Shown here: piece after piece, positions 35,906 to 49,135 of the stretch
Layout: every line of letters begins with the position of its first letter
Position numbering within the stretch: the stretch's first letter is position 1
Assembly (NCBI GenBank): GCA_963169105.1
Contig: OY720632.1
Coordinates: 54,531,136 to 54,595,135 of the forward strand
DNA: 64,000 bases
Direction of reading: 5' to 3'
From: Ceriagrion tenellum
Lineage: Eukaryota; Arthropoda; Insecta; Odonata; Coenagrionidae
The notes under the pieces: generated by a model
Seen by the model: the letters and a program-made list of their open reading frames with translations, nothing else
Told to the model about the DNA's origin: nothing
Database searches by the model: none
Made by a program: the position numbers and the translations under genes

Positions 35906-37850
35906 CATCTTATTTTACGCTAAATAACGTAAACGCCAATGTTTTTCTGATGTGATAACTATCGTAAAATATGCATGCCTTATAATAATAAATTTTTTAT
36001 AATTATCACATGCATACACGCTTATTTTTCGTTTGTAAAATTGGTTTTACCCTTTCCATACAAGGAATAAGTGAGTTAGCATATGACGGTTGATTGGTTT
36101 CCGAAAGCAACGGATCATACCATTATATAGCAAGCAATATACAACTACAACTGGGAATTTAGAAAATGAGATATTTTTCTAAATGACATGAGACACTTTT
36201 ATCCTATACATAATTATAATTTTGCAAACGGATATTCCTGAGCCAAGGAAAAAGCTTGCTTGTATAAGCCGTTACCAAGACGACAAAAAATATTATAAAA
36301 GAGAAACAAAGCATGTAGAAATATATTTTATAATAGTGAAAAGTTATAATAATTACATGTGATATTTTGAAAGTTCAATTTTTAACAGATATCCAATAGC
36401 AACTCCAATCATGAAACTAATATTTTTACGAGAAATTTCTTTTACTTCTGGATCATTCAAGGGAACAAACATCGTCAATGATTTCCGATTTTAAGTTCAA
36501 GTAGAGGATATATTTCTTTATTTATTTTCTGATGGCTAATGTAAAATATAACAAAAGACAATAGTTTTTTGATGCGAAATTTGAGATTAATTCGTACAAT
36601 GCTCGTGATTTCTGAGCACTCGGTATTTTAACACAAAAACGACCGGATATTATGTTTTCTACCTTACCAAAGTGGCCGAGCACTTCACCAAACAAAAAAT
36701 TAAAAAGCAGTGAATCTTTGAAATCCAAAAATACAGAAAAAATGTTAAGTAAAATAAATGTGAAAGAAGTGTTGAATACATTCGTTACGAATGTGAATAG
36801 CTAAACAGACGAAGTGGTGACAACAGATCACAGAAGATGCCATCAAGGGACGTCTTGTAGAAAATACGAGTTATCTTGTGATCCGTCCGTAACAGATGGC
36901 GCTAAAACACGAGTATACTTGTATTCAATCAGTAATCTGTTATTAATATAACTTGAAATTTGTTTTGATATGCAGAGAAACCTTTTGTATTTTCATCTTA
37001 TTTAAAAATACTTTTTCCAGTATAAATAAATATGTGCAATTTTTCATTAATTACTTAAAAAAGTACTCAATAAGAAACACAAAAATCTATCACAATGGAG
37101 ATTTGCAGCATTTTATATGTCTCGAAGTTCATTTCTGACCTAGTACCCGATGCCGTACCGGACAATAGCAATACCAACATCAATTTGTATCAATTTTCTC
37201 ATTTAAATTAATTAATAAAGAACATCATAAGACAGAGTAAACTTTAGCATGCATTCTAGTAATAATCCTGTTCTCAAGTTGTGGGTATAGTAATTATCAG
37301 ACAAAAAATAGTGACTAAAGGGCAATAGTGATCACCAGCGGTAAATTCTGAGCCAAATATTCGACTATTATATTAAGAATTATTTCTGCATTTTCATCCT
37401 TTTACAAATAAATATTGTGTGGTGTATGATACTCTATTAGAAAAAATATCTTCATTCGCATTTTGTATCTGAGAAGTGTGACTTAAATAGCACTGTAAAA
37501 AACTTTTTTTCACTAATGAAATTTCGAACATACTAGCTCTCTGAGCACATGGGAACTTGCCAGAGGTAGATTATAGCGTGTTTTTTCTTAAATTAAAACC
37601 ACCAAAATTACTTTTTATTCATTATTGGTATGATGGGTATTATAATATGAATTCAATTATGTATTACAAGTTGAATGACAAAATCACTATACACCTCCTG
37701 AAGCGGGAAAGAGACAGATGAATTTGATCCAATGGACGGATGTGACCAAACGTGGACAGAAAGGTTCGTCATATTAATTTCAGGTTTTACAAAGTAATTC
37801 AGTCAAGTATTACAAAAAAATTTTATATTTTCTTTAACATGAATCGCCAA
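35906..37850. other. AT-rich gene-free stretch
   Basis: Very AT-rich with a few frames of 60-68 codons and no domains. Confidence 0.5.
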
Positions 37851-38235
37851 TTCACGAGAGCGCCTCATTTACGCACCGTCACGACCATAGTGCCCCTCTA
37901 TCCCCGTTCAATGCACGCGCATGATCCCTTGCAAACAACTCGGTGCCTCCCTACCCCAGGCCTGACCCACCCCATCACCCACCGTCCCACCCACCCCTCT
38001 CCCATCCCACATCGAGTGATGTGCCCAGCGAAACACGTCACCCGTCACCATGGTGACGTCCGGGCTTCCGGGGTGCTCGCGACTGCGCCTCGATGCAAGC
38101 GTATCGCGGGGAACATAACCGGCCAAAGGTGCATCAACCGAATTGGCGGCCTCACGCACTCTGCGTCTCTGCTAACAGCACTGCAGCCACGGGGGATTCA
38201 ACCCGGGAGATTTCAAAATGAATGAGCATACGTTT
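37851..38235. other. CpG-rich, weakly skewed segment
   Basis: CpG-dense from 37855 to 38200 with a perfect 16-bp palindrome (X-box) at 38043-38058. Frames here (37752-38225 plus, 37908-38159 minus) overlap and show no domain. It is a candidate regulatory segment ahead of the CT-rich island. Confidence 0.4.
38043..38058. promoter_or_regulatory. Palindromic X-box / CRE-like site
   Basis: CGTCACCATGGTGACG is a perfect 16-bp palindrome. Its core GTCACCATGGTGAC matches the RFX X-box pattern, and the right edge runs into TGACGTC, a near-CRE. It may bind RFX and CREB/ATF-type factors. Function is inferred from motif form only. Confidence 0.4.
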
Positions 38236-39640
38236 CCGCTCGTTTCGCTTACTCTTTTTTTACAGAAGTGTTTTGGTCAAATCACACCTGAAACCGGCTC
38301 GTTCTCGTGAGGTCCAGCTTGAACACTACCCGAATATACAAATCCCCCTTCCGGTGGTGAAAGAGGGAAGGGGGAAGTGAGGGGAGGGAAATTCGATTTT
38401 GTGTAGGCCTTCCCCTCCCGCTTATCCAATACCTCCCCTCCCTGGCTATCGTCACATCCCACTCCATAATTTTCGACCTAAAAACCATTTTCCCTCCTCC
38501 TCCCAAAACTCAATCCCATCCTCAATCGCTCACCCTCACCTTCAATCCTCATTGGGACACCTCCCTGAGCTAGCGACTTTCCCCTCACCATCACCCTAAA
38601 CATTTACATCCCAACGTCACCACCCCTCCTTACCATCTCCTCCGTCACCCCCAAAAAATCCACATGCTTCCTCCCTTAACGTATATCCCATTGTTGATTT
38701 CTGTATCCAATACTCTCGTCGCCCCCTTGCCCTCGGCTTTGAATAACGCCAACCCATCCCATTTCCATTATGCATCCCCCCCACTATACCAAATCCCCCC
38801 ATCCGCTTGCCTTTGTCGCATTCCCTTTTCCTCAATCCTCTTGGCTACTGTCACATCCCTTTCCGCATTCCCTTAACCCCTCATCCAAATGAACCAAACA
38901 TGATTCCCCCTCCCCTTCCTTCTTCTCACTCCACTCTTCCATATCAGTCATATTCCAGAACCCTTCCACCAAAACCACCAACATACAACCACCTATCTCA
39001 TTTTCCCCACTCCATGCCTCCTCCCATCGATCCCACCCACGAGGATACCGTTAGATCCCACAACCCTCACCCTCCCAAATATGCTACCCATTTCTTTTTC
39101 CCATCCACCGACCCATGCCATGCCCACCCGACACCATCCCCCTCGCGATCATTACATGGCATACTCCTCATCAGCCACTCACCCTAAATTCGTCAACAAT
39201 TTTTCATTCCACATACCTCACCTCATTCACACAACAATTTTTTTTCACACCCCCGATCCACCTTTGCCATCTTCATATCCGTTACTCCCTACCCATTACC
39301 GCCCCCGCAACTCCCCCTCCCTTTCTCGCGTCGCTGACCGTCCCCTTCCCCTCCGGCGGCCGGACATCGCCACCCCACCGCGCCGGCATCGATATACGCA
39401 CACAGGGACGCGGCACACATGCAAGGCGTACCGCATCACGCCCACACGGCCCGGCCCGCGCGTACATGCATGTGTGCACGGGACTCCCACCCTCCCTCCC
39501 ACTCTCCCCCCCACTCCACCCACCCACCCTCCCCCCGTCCTCCTCCCCCTCGCTCTCTCTCTCTCACACACAGCGGCGCGCCAAACCTCCTGCTTGCCCA
39601 TCGGCGCCGCTTCCGTAGTGCGCTTCAAATGCAATATGTG
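38236..39640. other. Long pyrimidine-rich island
   Basis: CT/CA-rich on the plus strand from about 38400 to 39600, with CpG-rich blocks at 39300-39480 and a TCTCTCTCTC run at about 39554. Frames of up to 199 codons are low-complexity and overlap in all phases. Confidence 0.6.
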
Positions 39641-40500
39641 TTGCTTAAAATGTATAAACATTTGCCCCGCAATTGTTTAAATAATTTCTCTCATGTTTCA
39701 GAGGGGGGAAACTATGCGGGTCGTCGGTTGGGGTACGGGGGGACAGTGTTGCGAGCTCGTGTTAAAGGACGGAGGACGAGAGGGAGAGGAGTGGAGGGTG
39801 GAAGAAGCGGAGGGAAAAAACACAGCCCTTCCCCTGTAGCTGAATAGCGAGGGGGTAATGGAGGTCACGGAGTGCAATCGCTATTGCACATCGCGAATTT
39901 TTTTAAAATGCGTGACCTTCTGTGCTCCTTCCACCACCACCCAGTATCACGTGAGTCGACGTATGCGTGAATGCAGCATATTTGGCGGGAAAATCACTTT
40001 GGAAATTGTGCGCACGTTCGATGAGGATAGGCGACTGAATAATGAGAGAGAGCAAGGCTCCCACCCGAAAAAAAGACCTTTCCCGATGAGCTTCACCCGG
40101 AGAGAAAAATTCGCGACCGGGATAATTGAAAGAGGAACAGATTTATTTTTATCCTTCCAAACCTCTTTAAGGTACGAGGAACTCTGAAACGTCCCTTCTC
40201 AATCTTTGGCGTATTGACCTCTAAGAATGTATAATGTTGATTAGTTCATAGCAAATTTAATTGCTAGTTTCCCAGCGGATATTTTTAATAATTAGAGGCC
40301 AATTACACGATGTAAATCGTAAAGGGTGAAAAAAATGTCGCAAGAAGAGCTAAGGCGGACGATCTTCTCGTTCTCAGCAAGGTGAGAAACCTTTAGAATC
40401 CGACTCGAATACGGAAAACGAAGTCTTTCCAGAGGCATAGAAAACGATTAATTGCTCGCTCATTTCAAGAGTACGGTCCGGGTCTTCATTCACGAATTTA
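39641..40500. other. Mixed segment
   Basis: A GA/G-rich block at 39700-39840 is followed by mixed sequence. The 109-codon frame at 39858-40187 has fairly normal amino-acid composition but no domain I recognise. Confidence 0.35.
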
Positions 40501-42430
40501 TCTCCCCTTTCCCGAGCTAAAAAGTGAAATCAAGACCTCCCCCGCGCCGTGAAGCGGTGCACTGATACGAGAAGGCAGCGCTCCAAGTACGAGGGGGGAG
40601 AAAGGCGGGGAGGGAGAGAGCGAGCAAGACCCGAGCGCCGAAGCGGCGGCGGAGGGGACCGACGTGCGCGCAATTGCGATCGACTCCCGGCGAGGCCAAT
40701 TTTAGAACGGCCGGTTGGAGGCTAGCCGGAGCGGCGGCAGTGCGCCGTGCCCGCGAGTCATACCCTCGCAGCGAGGCCCCCTTTCTATTCTTACTGCCGA
40801 CAGTCGTTTGTAGGCGAGGGGGCAACGAGAGCGGGGGGCGGCGGGGGCAATGCATAGACGAGGCGAGGTGGTGGGCCAAGGAGGCTGTGGGGAGCCGCGG
40901 GGGACTCTTCTAGTAGGAAAAGCTACATACTCGGTGTCGGGCGAGCATGAGAGCTAGGAGGCTCGCGTGACGGCGTTCGAGTGCGGCTGCGACGGAGGGG
41001 CGGGGAAAGGGGCGGGCAAGAGGGGAAGTACGGCGGGGGCAGTTGGTAGGCAGTAGAGGGGGGGAGGAGACGGGAGGGGGGTGGACGAGTGTGTGGGAAG
41101 AGCTCAGTCGGGGGATGGAGAAGAGGAGGGTGGACGACGAATCATCTCCCACTTGCACTGGGGTGGGACGAGAGTGGATGGGGCGGCTGTACATTTTGTA
41201 CACTTCGGGAACGACGTATTTAAAACTCTCGGAGGCGTGGAGGTAGGGTTTTGGTGCGAGAGAATATCCCTCCGTTGAGCTGTGGAAATTCGGAAAGTTG
41301 TGTGTCTTAACGGGGGAGGGAAAGATTAAGTGGGATCGCGAAGTGAGTACACGGTGGGCGGGTAATGGCGGGGGGAGAGACAAAGGGAGAGGGATCGAGC
41401 CAATGGTGTAGTAGGCTGAGTTCAAGTGACGGGAGGGGGAAAGTTGCAATACTCTCGCAAATGCAGGGCGACAGAGCACAGTCACGCAAATGGACAAAAG
41501 AAGTGAAAACCTAAGGTGAGAATGGTTTCGTTCAGTGGAACGTGCGGGGAAAGAAACTTTTCATTTTCGTCCAAAACCCGATGGATGAACGGGCGGCGAG
41601 AAGTCTTGTGCGCATTGTCCGGGTGGGGTGAATCGCCCGCCAGTAGGTGGCGTGTACATAGAGGGGGGAGGAGTGCGGGAGGAGACAGAGCACTCGGAGC
41701 ACAGAGCTCTCCCTCGCGTCCATTGGAAGGGAGAAGCGAGGAGGTATCCGTCCGCATGCACACTCGCCTCGCCATGGCGCAAGGCTAGAGTGTGCATCGC
41801 CAGCGTGCACCACGGACGCAGCGTGTTCCAATATCCTCCCACACCAGAACTACCATCACATCTCTCACTCCCCCAGCAAACATCCTTTCCAAATGATTAG
41901 ATAAGCCCTCCGCTGCCCCCCGCTCCTCACTGTACATCACCAAGGGAGAGTGCATTGTAAATTGCCAGGAGAGGGGAGTGGGAGGGGTTATTTGCATTTC
42001 CTGAAGGACGTAAGGAATGAGGTTTGAGGGAGGGTGGGGTCAATCAACACGGACTAAATCCCCTTTTTCTATTTATTTTCTTACTCAACCCGACGTGGCG
42101 GTAGTGAAGGAAGGGTGAGCTCACCAGAGAGAGGGGAGGGCACTTAGCCGTCGGAGGGGAAGGCAATGAGAGTCGGAGAGGGAGGAAGTGAGTGCAGGGG
42201 GAGGAGGGGAAGGCGAGACGGTGCAACAAGAGTGGGGGGTACAACCGGTTTCAAACGAAGGACAGGGCGAGTCAAACCGCATCCGCGGGGGGAGGCGTGG
42301 GGGGGGGGGAGTCTCGTGCATCGACGAACATGGGTGGGTATGTTACGGAGCGTCCCCGTGAGTGTAGAATTGAAGAGGGAGAGACGGGGAGAAGGGAAAT
42401 GATGAGCGTGCAGTTTGGTGCGTGCGAATG
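40501..42430. other. Largest CpG- and GA-rich island
   Basis: About 1.9 kb that is GC-rich and G/GA-skewed on the plus strand. The first 400 bases (40510-40900) are very CpG-rich and less skewed, the most promoter-like composition in the window. G-rich blocks continue to 42420, including an 11-base G run at 42299-42309. Frames of up to 195 codons on the minus strand are low-complexity. Confidence 0.6.
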
Positions 42431-42770
42431 GGAAATGAGAGGTTCCGCCCGGTCAATCCCACTTCCCCTCAGCCGACCACCGCCTCTTTAACCTCCTCCT
42501 CCGCCCCTCAACCCCTCCTTCCTCCTCTCACTCCTTCCCTCCTATATCTCCCTCTGGCCGCCTTCCCATCCAGCCATCGCGTTTCCTCCCGAAATTCCTG
42601 ACGAGACTCCTCCCTTCCCCCTATTCCCGTAGCGCTTCCCGACTCTCTTCCGCGCACCTCCCCCCAACACACCACACACGATAATCCATCCCCCTCCTAC
42701 CTCTACATTTTCCACTCTCGCTCTCATTGTTAATTCTTTGGTGGTCTCCCTCACTTACCAAGGTAAGGAC
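42431..42770. other. Pyrimidine-rich block
   Basis: After the GA-rich island the plus strand turns CT-rich to about 42760, a G-to-C switch at about 42440. Confidence 0.5.
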
Positions 42771-45310
42771 GTGAATGGAGGGCAAATATTCTTCGGTGCA
42801 TTTCGCCTTCTGCAGTGAGCTCCGAGCTCCTCCGGTGCGCCACACGAAAAAGATCCAAGAATAACTATCTTTTTGAGTTTGAGGGCCTGATATAACATTA
42901 AAAAGTACTGTTTTCGCAAAGCAATATGACACCATTTACCTATGCAAGGGTCTTCCATTCAAGCACAATTTTAAAAATGACTGTGTCGGTAAATTTGTTA
43001 TCATTGCATATTCGAGGAATTTTACCTTGGAAGCCCTATCCAGCCTATGTCAATACCTCAGACTAAAACACATGTTCCTTTGCATGAAAACTAAATTATG
43101 AACACAAGGGTCAATATCCAGTTTGTCTTCGAATAGCAGACGTTTAGCTTTTTAACCACTCTTTTTCTTTCGTTCAATTATATTACACATACTAACGTTA
43201 ACGGAGCTATTTCTCAATTACCGATGTGTAATCATTTCAAATAGCTTTATGTTTTTAAGTTCTGATTTGGATTATAATTTTAACTTTAAGTATGAGTATG
43301 AGTAAATAATTATGAGATTTTTGCCTACATAATATATATCACCGCAGATACACATATCCATTTATTGGTATTAGCTCTAGAAAGTTATAAAATGTGAAAA
43401 ACAAAATCTCGCTGAGTCGAAGCCTGTCTTTGGATAATGTAACGCTATGGCATAGATAAAAGGAAGGGTCGTACTACACTACAAGTGTTTGTGTGTGGCG
43501 AGTGTCGATAAAGGAAGACGTTTCTGACATACGATTCTCGGAACAGGCCAACTTCTACATAGATGATGTGACAAATAATCGTTTGATGAACCTAATTATT
43601 CGTAAATGCGTATGATTTTAAGTAGAGACGAAACGAGAAGAGAAATTATGACTTTATACTGAAAAGGCTTCCATAAGAAGTCAAACTTTTATAATTTCCT
43701 TTGAGTAGGAAACTAGCATTTTTAGATCACATTTTTAAACCATATAAAATGATAAAATATCCATGTTTGAATGAAAATATTAATATTCAACGGGTCTGCT
43801 GAGTCCTAAGAATTTATTGCACGAACAGTTTCAGACTGGATAGGACATGGATGTAAAGAAAACCCTCAACCTTTATTTCTAATTCACTCACTTATAATCC
43901 CAGTCTCGCTACGTTCTTCGTAGACACTCCTCGTCTAGTCTCAAGTAAATAAAATATTCCCACCGGCCCACCATTCCCACGAGTAGGCTTATTTTTTAAA
44001 TCAAAATGTCATACATCTAAACATACGTCTTCACATGAGAAGATTTCATTTTTGCACATACTTCCCGATGGATATTCCAGCCCAACCATTGGAGGAAATA
44101 TCCTTGCCCTTATTCAACAGCTGGTCGTTCTGAGGAAATGAAGAAACAAAGCCATATTTATCGAAGCAGAGATAAGAAGTACATATCTTGACGCCCATTT
44201 CGCGGCGCTGCCTAGTCGTCGGAATCGAGAGTTCAGAGTGTTGCGGAGTTTATCGCATCGAAGGCGAATGGTGAAATAATCGGCTTTCAATATGCGCGTG
44301 AAAGGAAGAATACGACGCAGGAGGAAAAAAATATTTTAACACTACGAGGTTTATTTCTCTGTCTGCGGCGGGGAAACACTTCGAGCGAATGTGACATTCC
44401 AAGTGACCTCTTAAATACTTGCAGAGAGTATTCAAAGACAAGAAGGTTTATCTCTTTGAAATTTTTACGCTCCATAATCGAAAACATAATTGAAAACGAG
44501 AGGGAAATTGAATTGAAGTACTACTTTAAAATCTATAAAATTGATATCCTCATTCATATCCATGCATATGATCTTAAAAATTTTTTTTCAAGTTTATACA
44601 TGCTCTAAAAATGCATTAATCCACAAGTTAAGTCATAAGAAGCCAGAAAAAATGTTTGAGCTAATGACACATGAATATGAAACTTAGATGTATCTTGCCA
44701 TTCCCCTTTTCTGCGTTCTCCCATTATACAAAGAAAATAAAATTAGCATATTAAAAAAGAAATTACATATTCATTTATGTAAAAATTTAAAACAAAAGTA
44801 AAGATTCATGAGTTTTGAACTGAAAACTTCATGAAGTTACCACATTTTACTACTCAACACTATTATAGCACATATAAATGCGATTGGAAAAGGTCTACAA
44901 TATATTGAGGTTAGAGATGCATTGCCTTCATGGTTTAATAACACTTAGGAAACCTAGGGTCAATATAATAGCTTCAAAAATATATATATTGCTGGAACCT
45001 CATCATTGCCTTCCCAGTAGGTATATGACACGTATAAAAATTTAATTCATCACTTATAAAACGTCAGCCAAATGCAAAGTATACTAAATGGGATAACTTT
45101 TTGGTTGGCACCGACTGGCAGCAACGCAACAAAAAGGGGAAAGATATGTCTTTTGTGGTGAAAACATTTGCAGATAATACAAAAGTGAAAGTTTTGTAAA
45201 CTGCTATACGCATCGAGAATTTCATCATGTTTTCAACGTGATGAAATGAAATGATGCCCGAGACCATTTTTTCAGCTATTCCCGGCTCCTGGGGAAGGCT
45301 CACAAATTTA
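42771..45310. other. AT-rich gene-free stretch
   Basis: Long AT-rich region with no open frame over 80 codons. It holds only the hairpin at 45219-45247. Confidence 0.5.
45219..45247. repeat. Short hairpin
   Basis: ATTTCATCATGTT and AACGTGATGAAAT form a 13-bp stem with one G-T pair around a 3-base loop. No function is apparent. Confidence 0.45.
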
Positions 45311-45995
45311 ATTTTTCCCCACCCACCCTCTTTATAAGGTCATGCATGCACGACGAAGTAAATGTCGTCCCCGTTCATCCCTCAACGGACCCCCTCCCCC
45401 GGGTTTCCTCACGATATGCGGAGGGTAGGCGGGGGAGGCGGTCTCGAAGGTGGCCTAAGGAGGAAGAGTAGACTGGTGTTGGACGGTGGGAGGGGGTGCA
45501 GTTTATACGGCCGGAGATGCCTCCTCCTCATTTCCCTGAATGTTCCACTGGGACGGGGCCTCTTTATGATCTGCTTATACACATCCCTCACTTCCTCCTC
45601 CTCCTTCACTTTTCACCCCCGCCTCCTCACACGTACATGCACGCACACACCCGCGCAACTCAACCCGTTTATTCACACCACCATGCAACCCTAACCAACG
45701 CCGCTCTCTCGCTTAAAACTCTTCTCTTAACTCACTCTCGTCCTCCCCGCCCATCACTCGCCCTTCATCTCGGACGCATTTGCATAATCCTCCACCGAGA
45801 AGGTACCCACCCAGGGAAAAGGGTGTGCGAGAGAGAGAGAGAGAACGGGAAAAGTGCGAGGAAGAAATTGGGGAGGGAGCGTAAAAGGAGGTAGATTAGT
45901 GCCCCTGCGGATGAAGCGAAAAAAGAGGATGGAAGGCTTTGTGATGAAAGGGAAGAAAGGAAAGAGGTAAAGTGAATTGCGAATAGCATTGCCCA
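45311..45995. other. GC island with two strand switches
   Basis: G/GA-rich at about 45415-45510, CT-rich at about 45525-45780, then GA-rich at 45820-45990 with a (GA)n run at 45828-45844. Open frames are low-complexity. Confidence 0.55.
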
Positions 45996-46920
45996 AATAT
46001 TAGTTCCGGAACGTGAAGAAATATCGTAAATAAAAGTTTTGGTCGAGACTGCAAACATTTCAGTGATCTAAAATGCAATATAGAATTATATAGTACAGAA
46101 TTGCGCTGCGGAGTCAAGAGTGACCTACACGCAGTACTCCCGAATAACACTATTAAAAGTAAGTAAGCACGAAGAAAGGCTCTTGTTCCTCAGAAATATT
46201 CCGTCTTCTTATTGTATTTGTTAAAGAATGGAGGAAAACCAACAGCTACTCTACAATATTAGGCATAACTCCTTGCACTAGCATACTTCAAAAATATATC
46301 TTGCTTTTGGTCCAATGGCACTTCATCAACTCATTCTCAATGTGAATTCGATATAAAAAATGTATTATTCATTTTTAGAACGTCAACCAAATACAAGGCA
46401 TCATAGTTAATAAAATTAAATCGTTCATATTTTTAAAGATTGCCGTCGCGAAAAGTTTATAAAAATTATTTTATCCTTTTTTTGTTTCATACGACCAACT
46501 ATTTGAGTACCTGGGTGGACAGACATCATCATGGAAATTTCTTTGACTACGTTTAACATAACATATAATGGTTTTGCTTATTTTGCTAATGGTAGCAACT
46601 ACTTATTTACCTATGGATTATTTGCTAATGTAATACTAGATTATATTCTACCCCAGCTAGCTTTGAACCAATATTTGACATCCAATGTCTCTTTCATGAA
46701 TGTCTCAATGGAAATATTTTTTGACATAATCAAGAAAGACATTTTTATCTATATGTTAGAAAGGATTTACTTAACACAGAAATGGTTCTCCGTTCAAAAA
46801 TTCGAACACTTTACTCTAACGCAAAGTTTTGGAAAGATTTTTGCTATTAGTTTTACACCAACCTCGGAAAAATTCAATACAACATTTCTACTGGCAGTTC
46901 TTTTTCCATAATGTTAATAA
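45996..46920. other. AT-rich stretch with one long frame
   Basis: Contains a 126-codon plus-strand frame (46531-46911), unusually long for AT-rich DNA but without a domain I recognise. Phe, Asn, Ile and Leu dominate. I estimate that about one such frame is expected by chance in a window of this size and composition, so I do not call a gene. Confidence 0.4.
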
Positions 46921-47800
46921 CGTCGGGAGGAAAGAATGCTGGCACAGAGCAGCGTCTCTTTCGCGCCTCTTGTTTATGCTCACGGGCGTGGGTGGCGTGG
47001 AAGATGCGGACAGGGAAAAGGAGCGAAGGGAGTTGGCAAATCCCTAGGTGCCGTGGTAGGCAGGAGACGTGAGGAAAGAGAAAGGAGAAGGTTCGGCGTA
47101 GAAAGGAGACGAAAGGGGGAGAGAGAGGGAGAGGAGTGAGATGGGTCCATGCTTTTGGGAGGCGTCTGGGATCCCATAAATCATTGAGGCGAGCAGGCCC
47201 CTGAGTGGAGGAGAGCGTGCGCTACACGGGGAAGTTTGCCGTGGCGGCCGGGGAGCGAGGGAGCGGGAGGAAGGGAGGGAGTGGGAGAGTGGGGACGATG
47301 GAGAGTGATGTGGTAGAGTGTGTTCCAGCGAGGGCGAGCAGGATGCCGGGGGATGGACGGCGCGGCAAAGAGGTCGAAGCACGCGCTCCTCGGTATTTCT
47401 CGCCTGGCTTTTCAATTCCATTCCTCATCTCCGACAGTAATCCTCGTCTACCCCCCCCTCACCCCTAAGCCCTCCCCTAGAAGCTCCCCCACATTCTCCT
47501 GCTGCATCCATTCTAACCCTTATCCGTCCCCCGGGCTAGATTGCGAACCCTTTTCCCTCCCTTACATCACATCTTCTTCCTCCCTCTTCCTCCTGCCAAG
47601 ACTCCAAGGACCACATTTATCGTCACCAGGCGACGAAAGAAACCGCCCAACCTCCCCGTTTCGTCTTCCGAGGGGAACCTCTACCCCTTCCCGCTTATCG
47701 CTCGGAGCCCTTTTTCTTGAGTAACTTCTGCCCCGACGATAGAGAGAGAGGGTGGGGGGGGGAGAGGTACTACCCACTAATCCCAATATCACTCATATAC
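46921..47800. other. GC island with G-to-C strand switch
   Basis: GA/G-rich on the plus strand at 46985-47370 and CT-rich at 47410-47720, switching at about 47395. A short GA/G block follows at 47735-47765. Frames of 65-134 codons are compositional. Confidence 0.6.
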
Positions 47801-48835
47801 TCACACTCGATGTTTTAGGTCTTCAGCAAGTCCATCCTCTCATTTACTAAACATCCCCCTTCGAATGTGTGGCTCTTCCAGAGAACGCCATCCCTGCATC
47901 ACACAACGCCCCTTTTCAAGCTCCGTAATGATCTCCTCTCGTGAACTGATTCACTGCACTACAGTCGATTCATACAAAGCCCTGTTCTCTCTCACCCTCT
48001 ACATCTCACATTCTCTACTACTCTCCCTTTTCACGACACTACCACTTCTCTACGTCGTAAATCACATTCAATGGAACCTTTTTGCTCGTAAATCGAGTAA
48101 GTATGACACTTCAGAGTCTTTTAATAGACACAATAGACTCATTGTTTCAAAGGACTTTAACAACATTAAACAATTGACGCATTTTCAATTTCACAGCCAA
48201 GTTAATGGTTACTTTCATTCATTTGGAATTCCTTAAAGCTAATTAGTCCTTAATGAAGTGAAAGGTGGACAATTTCTCCTCTTTATGTTTGTCCATAACT
48301 ATAAGTTTGCCGTCAAGAAAATACAGTATGAGAAGTAATGGGAAAGTACTTAAAAATTTGAATTGCCGTTGGTTTCCTATTGCGTTTTTGCTTTGCGTTA
48401 TATTTGCGGTACTAATAAATATACATACATAAAATGCCTTTTTTCTGCTTGTAGACTGTGACATTTTTATCCCAAATTTTCTAATAGGCATTAAACAATG
48501 GAAATATTTACTAACTTTGGAAAAACACCATTTCTCAAAACTATGAGATAAATAAGGAATGTGCATCATATGGTCATTGATGTCCCTGCATGTCTTTGGA
48601 TAATAATAATGCACTCAAATATACTCCACAGATTACACTGCAACACGGGCGCTCATGAAGAAAAGAGTTTGAAAAGAGTTTGACCAAGACATGCATAAGT
48701 TTTTACAAACAATGCGATTGTGGCCAAAACCTACCGTTTACAATAAATAAAATTTGGGCTCTGTTTCTACGCAGCCATGGTGTTCTAACCGTAGCACTTG
48801 GAAACCAGATGCTGTGGATAAATATATGCACGGCG
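47801..48835. other. Weakly CT-rich then AT-rich stretch
   Basis: Mild pyrimidine excess to about 48060, then AT-rich. The 123-codon frames at 47865-48236 (plus) and 48243-48614 (minus) have no domain. Confidence 0.4.
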
Positions 48836-49135
48836 TAGCATTCCAATGGAGTAGTCCCTTCATCCGTCCGATTCCCTTCCTATCAGGCCCTCTTTCCTTT
48901 TGCCGAGACCTTATTTTCTCTCCCGTCCCTGTCCTCCCTCCACCCCGTCCGCCCTCTCTCCCTTCCCAATATAAACCGATTGCCTTAGTTTATCTCTCGA
49001 GGGCTACTCTCGTCTCTCTTCCCTCCGACGAGGCCGGGACCGATTTCACTAGACGAAACCCAGAGGTCTCATCTTCCTTTCCACTCTCACTCTCTAACGA
49101 AAAAAACATCCTTTACCCTCTGTTCTAGACAAGTA
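48836..49135. other. Small pyrimidine-rich island
   Basis: CT-rich at 48855-49120 with some CpG; the frame at 48754-49128 has no domain. Confidence 0.5.

Noticed and set aside
36840..36930. AGATGGCGCTAAAAC-type segment resembling dispersed insect repeats
   Set aside because: No boundaries, second copy or terminal repeats seen in the window.
39081..39680. 199-codon open frame
   Set aside because: Lies in a pyrimidine-rich island with other long frames in every phase; no domain.
40910..41497. 195-codon minus-strand frame
   Set aside because: It is the complement of a GA-rich tract, Ser/Pro/Leu-rich, with no domain.
42764..42814. Possible minus-strand micro-exon between a CTGCAG acceptor and TTG|GTAAGTGAG donor
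   Set aside because: The donor is good, but no polypyrimidine tract or branch point precedes the acceptor.
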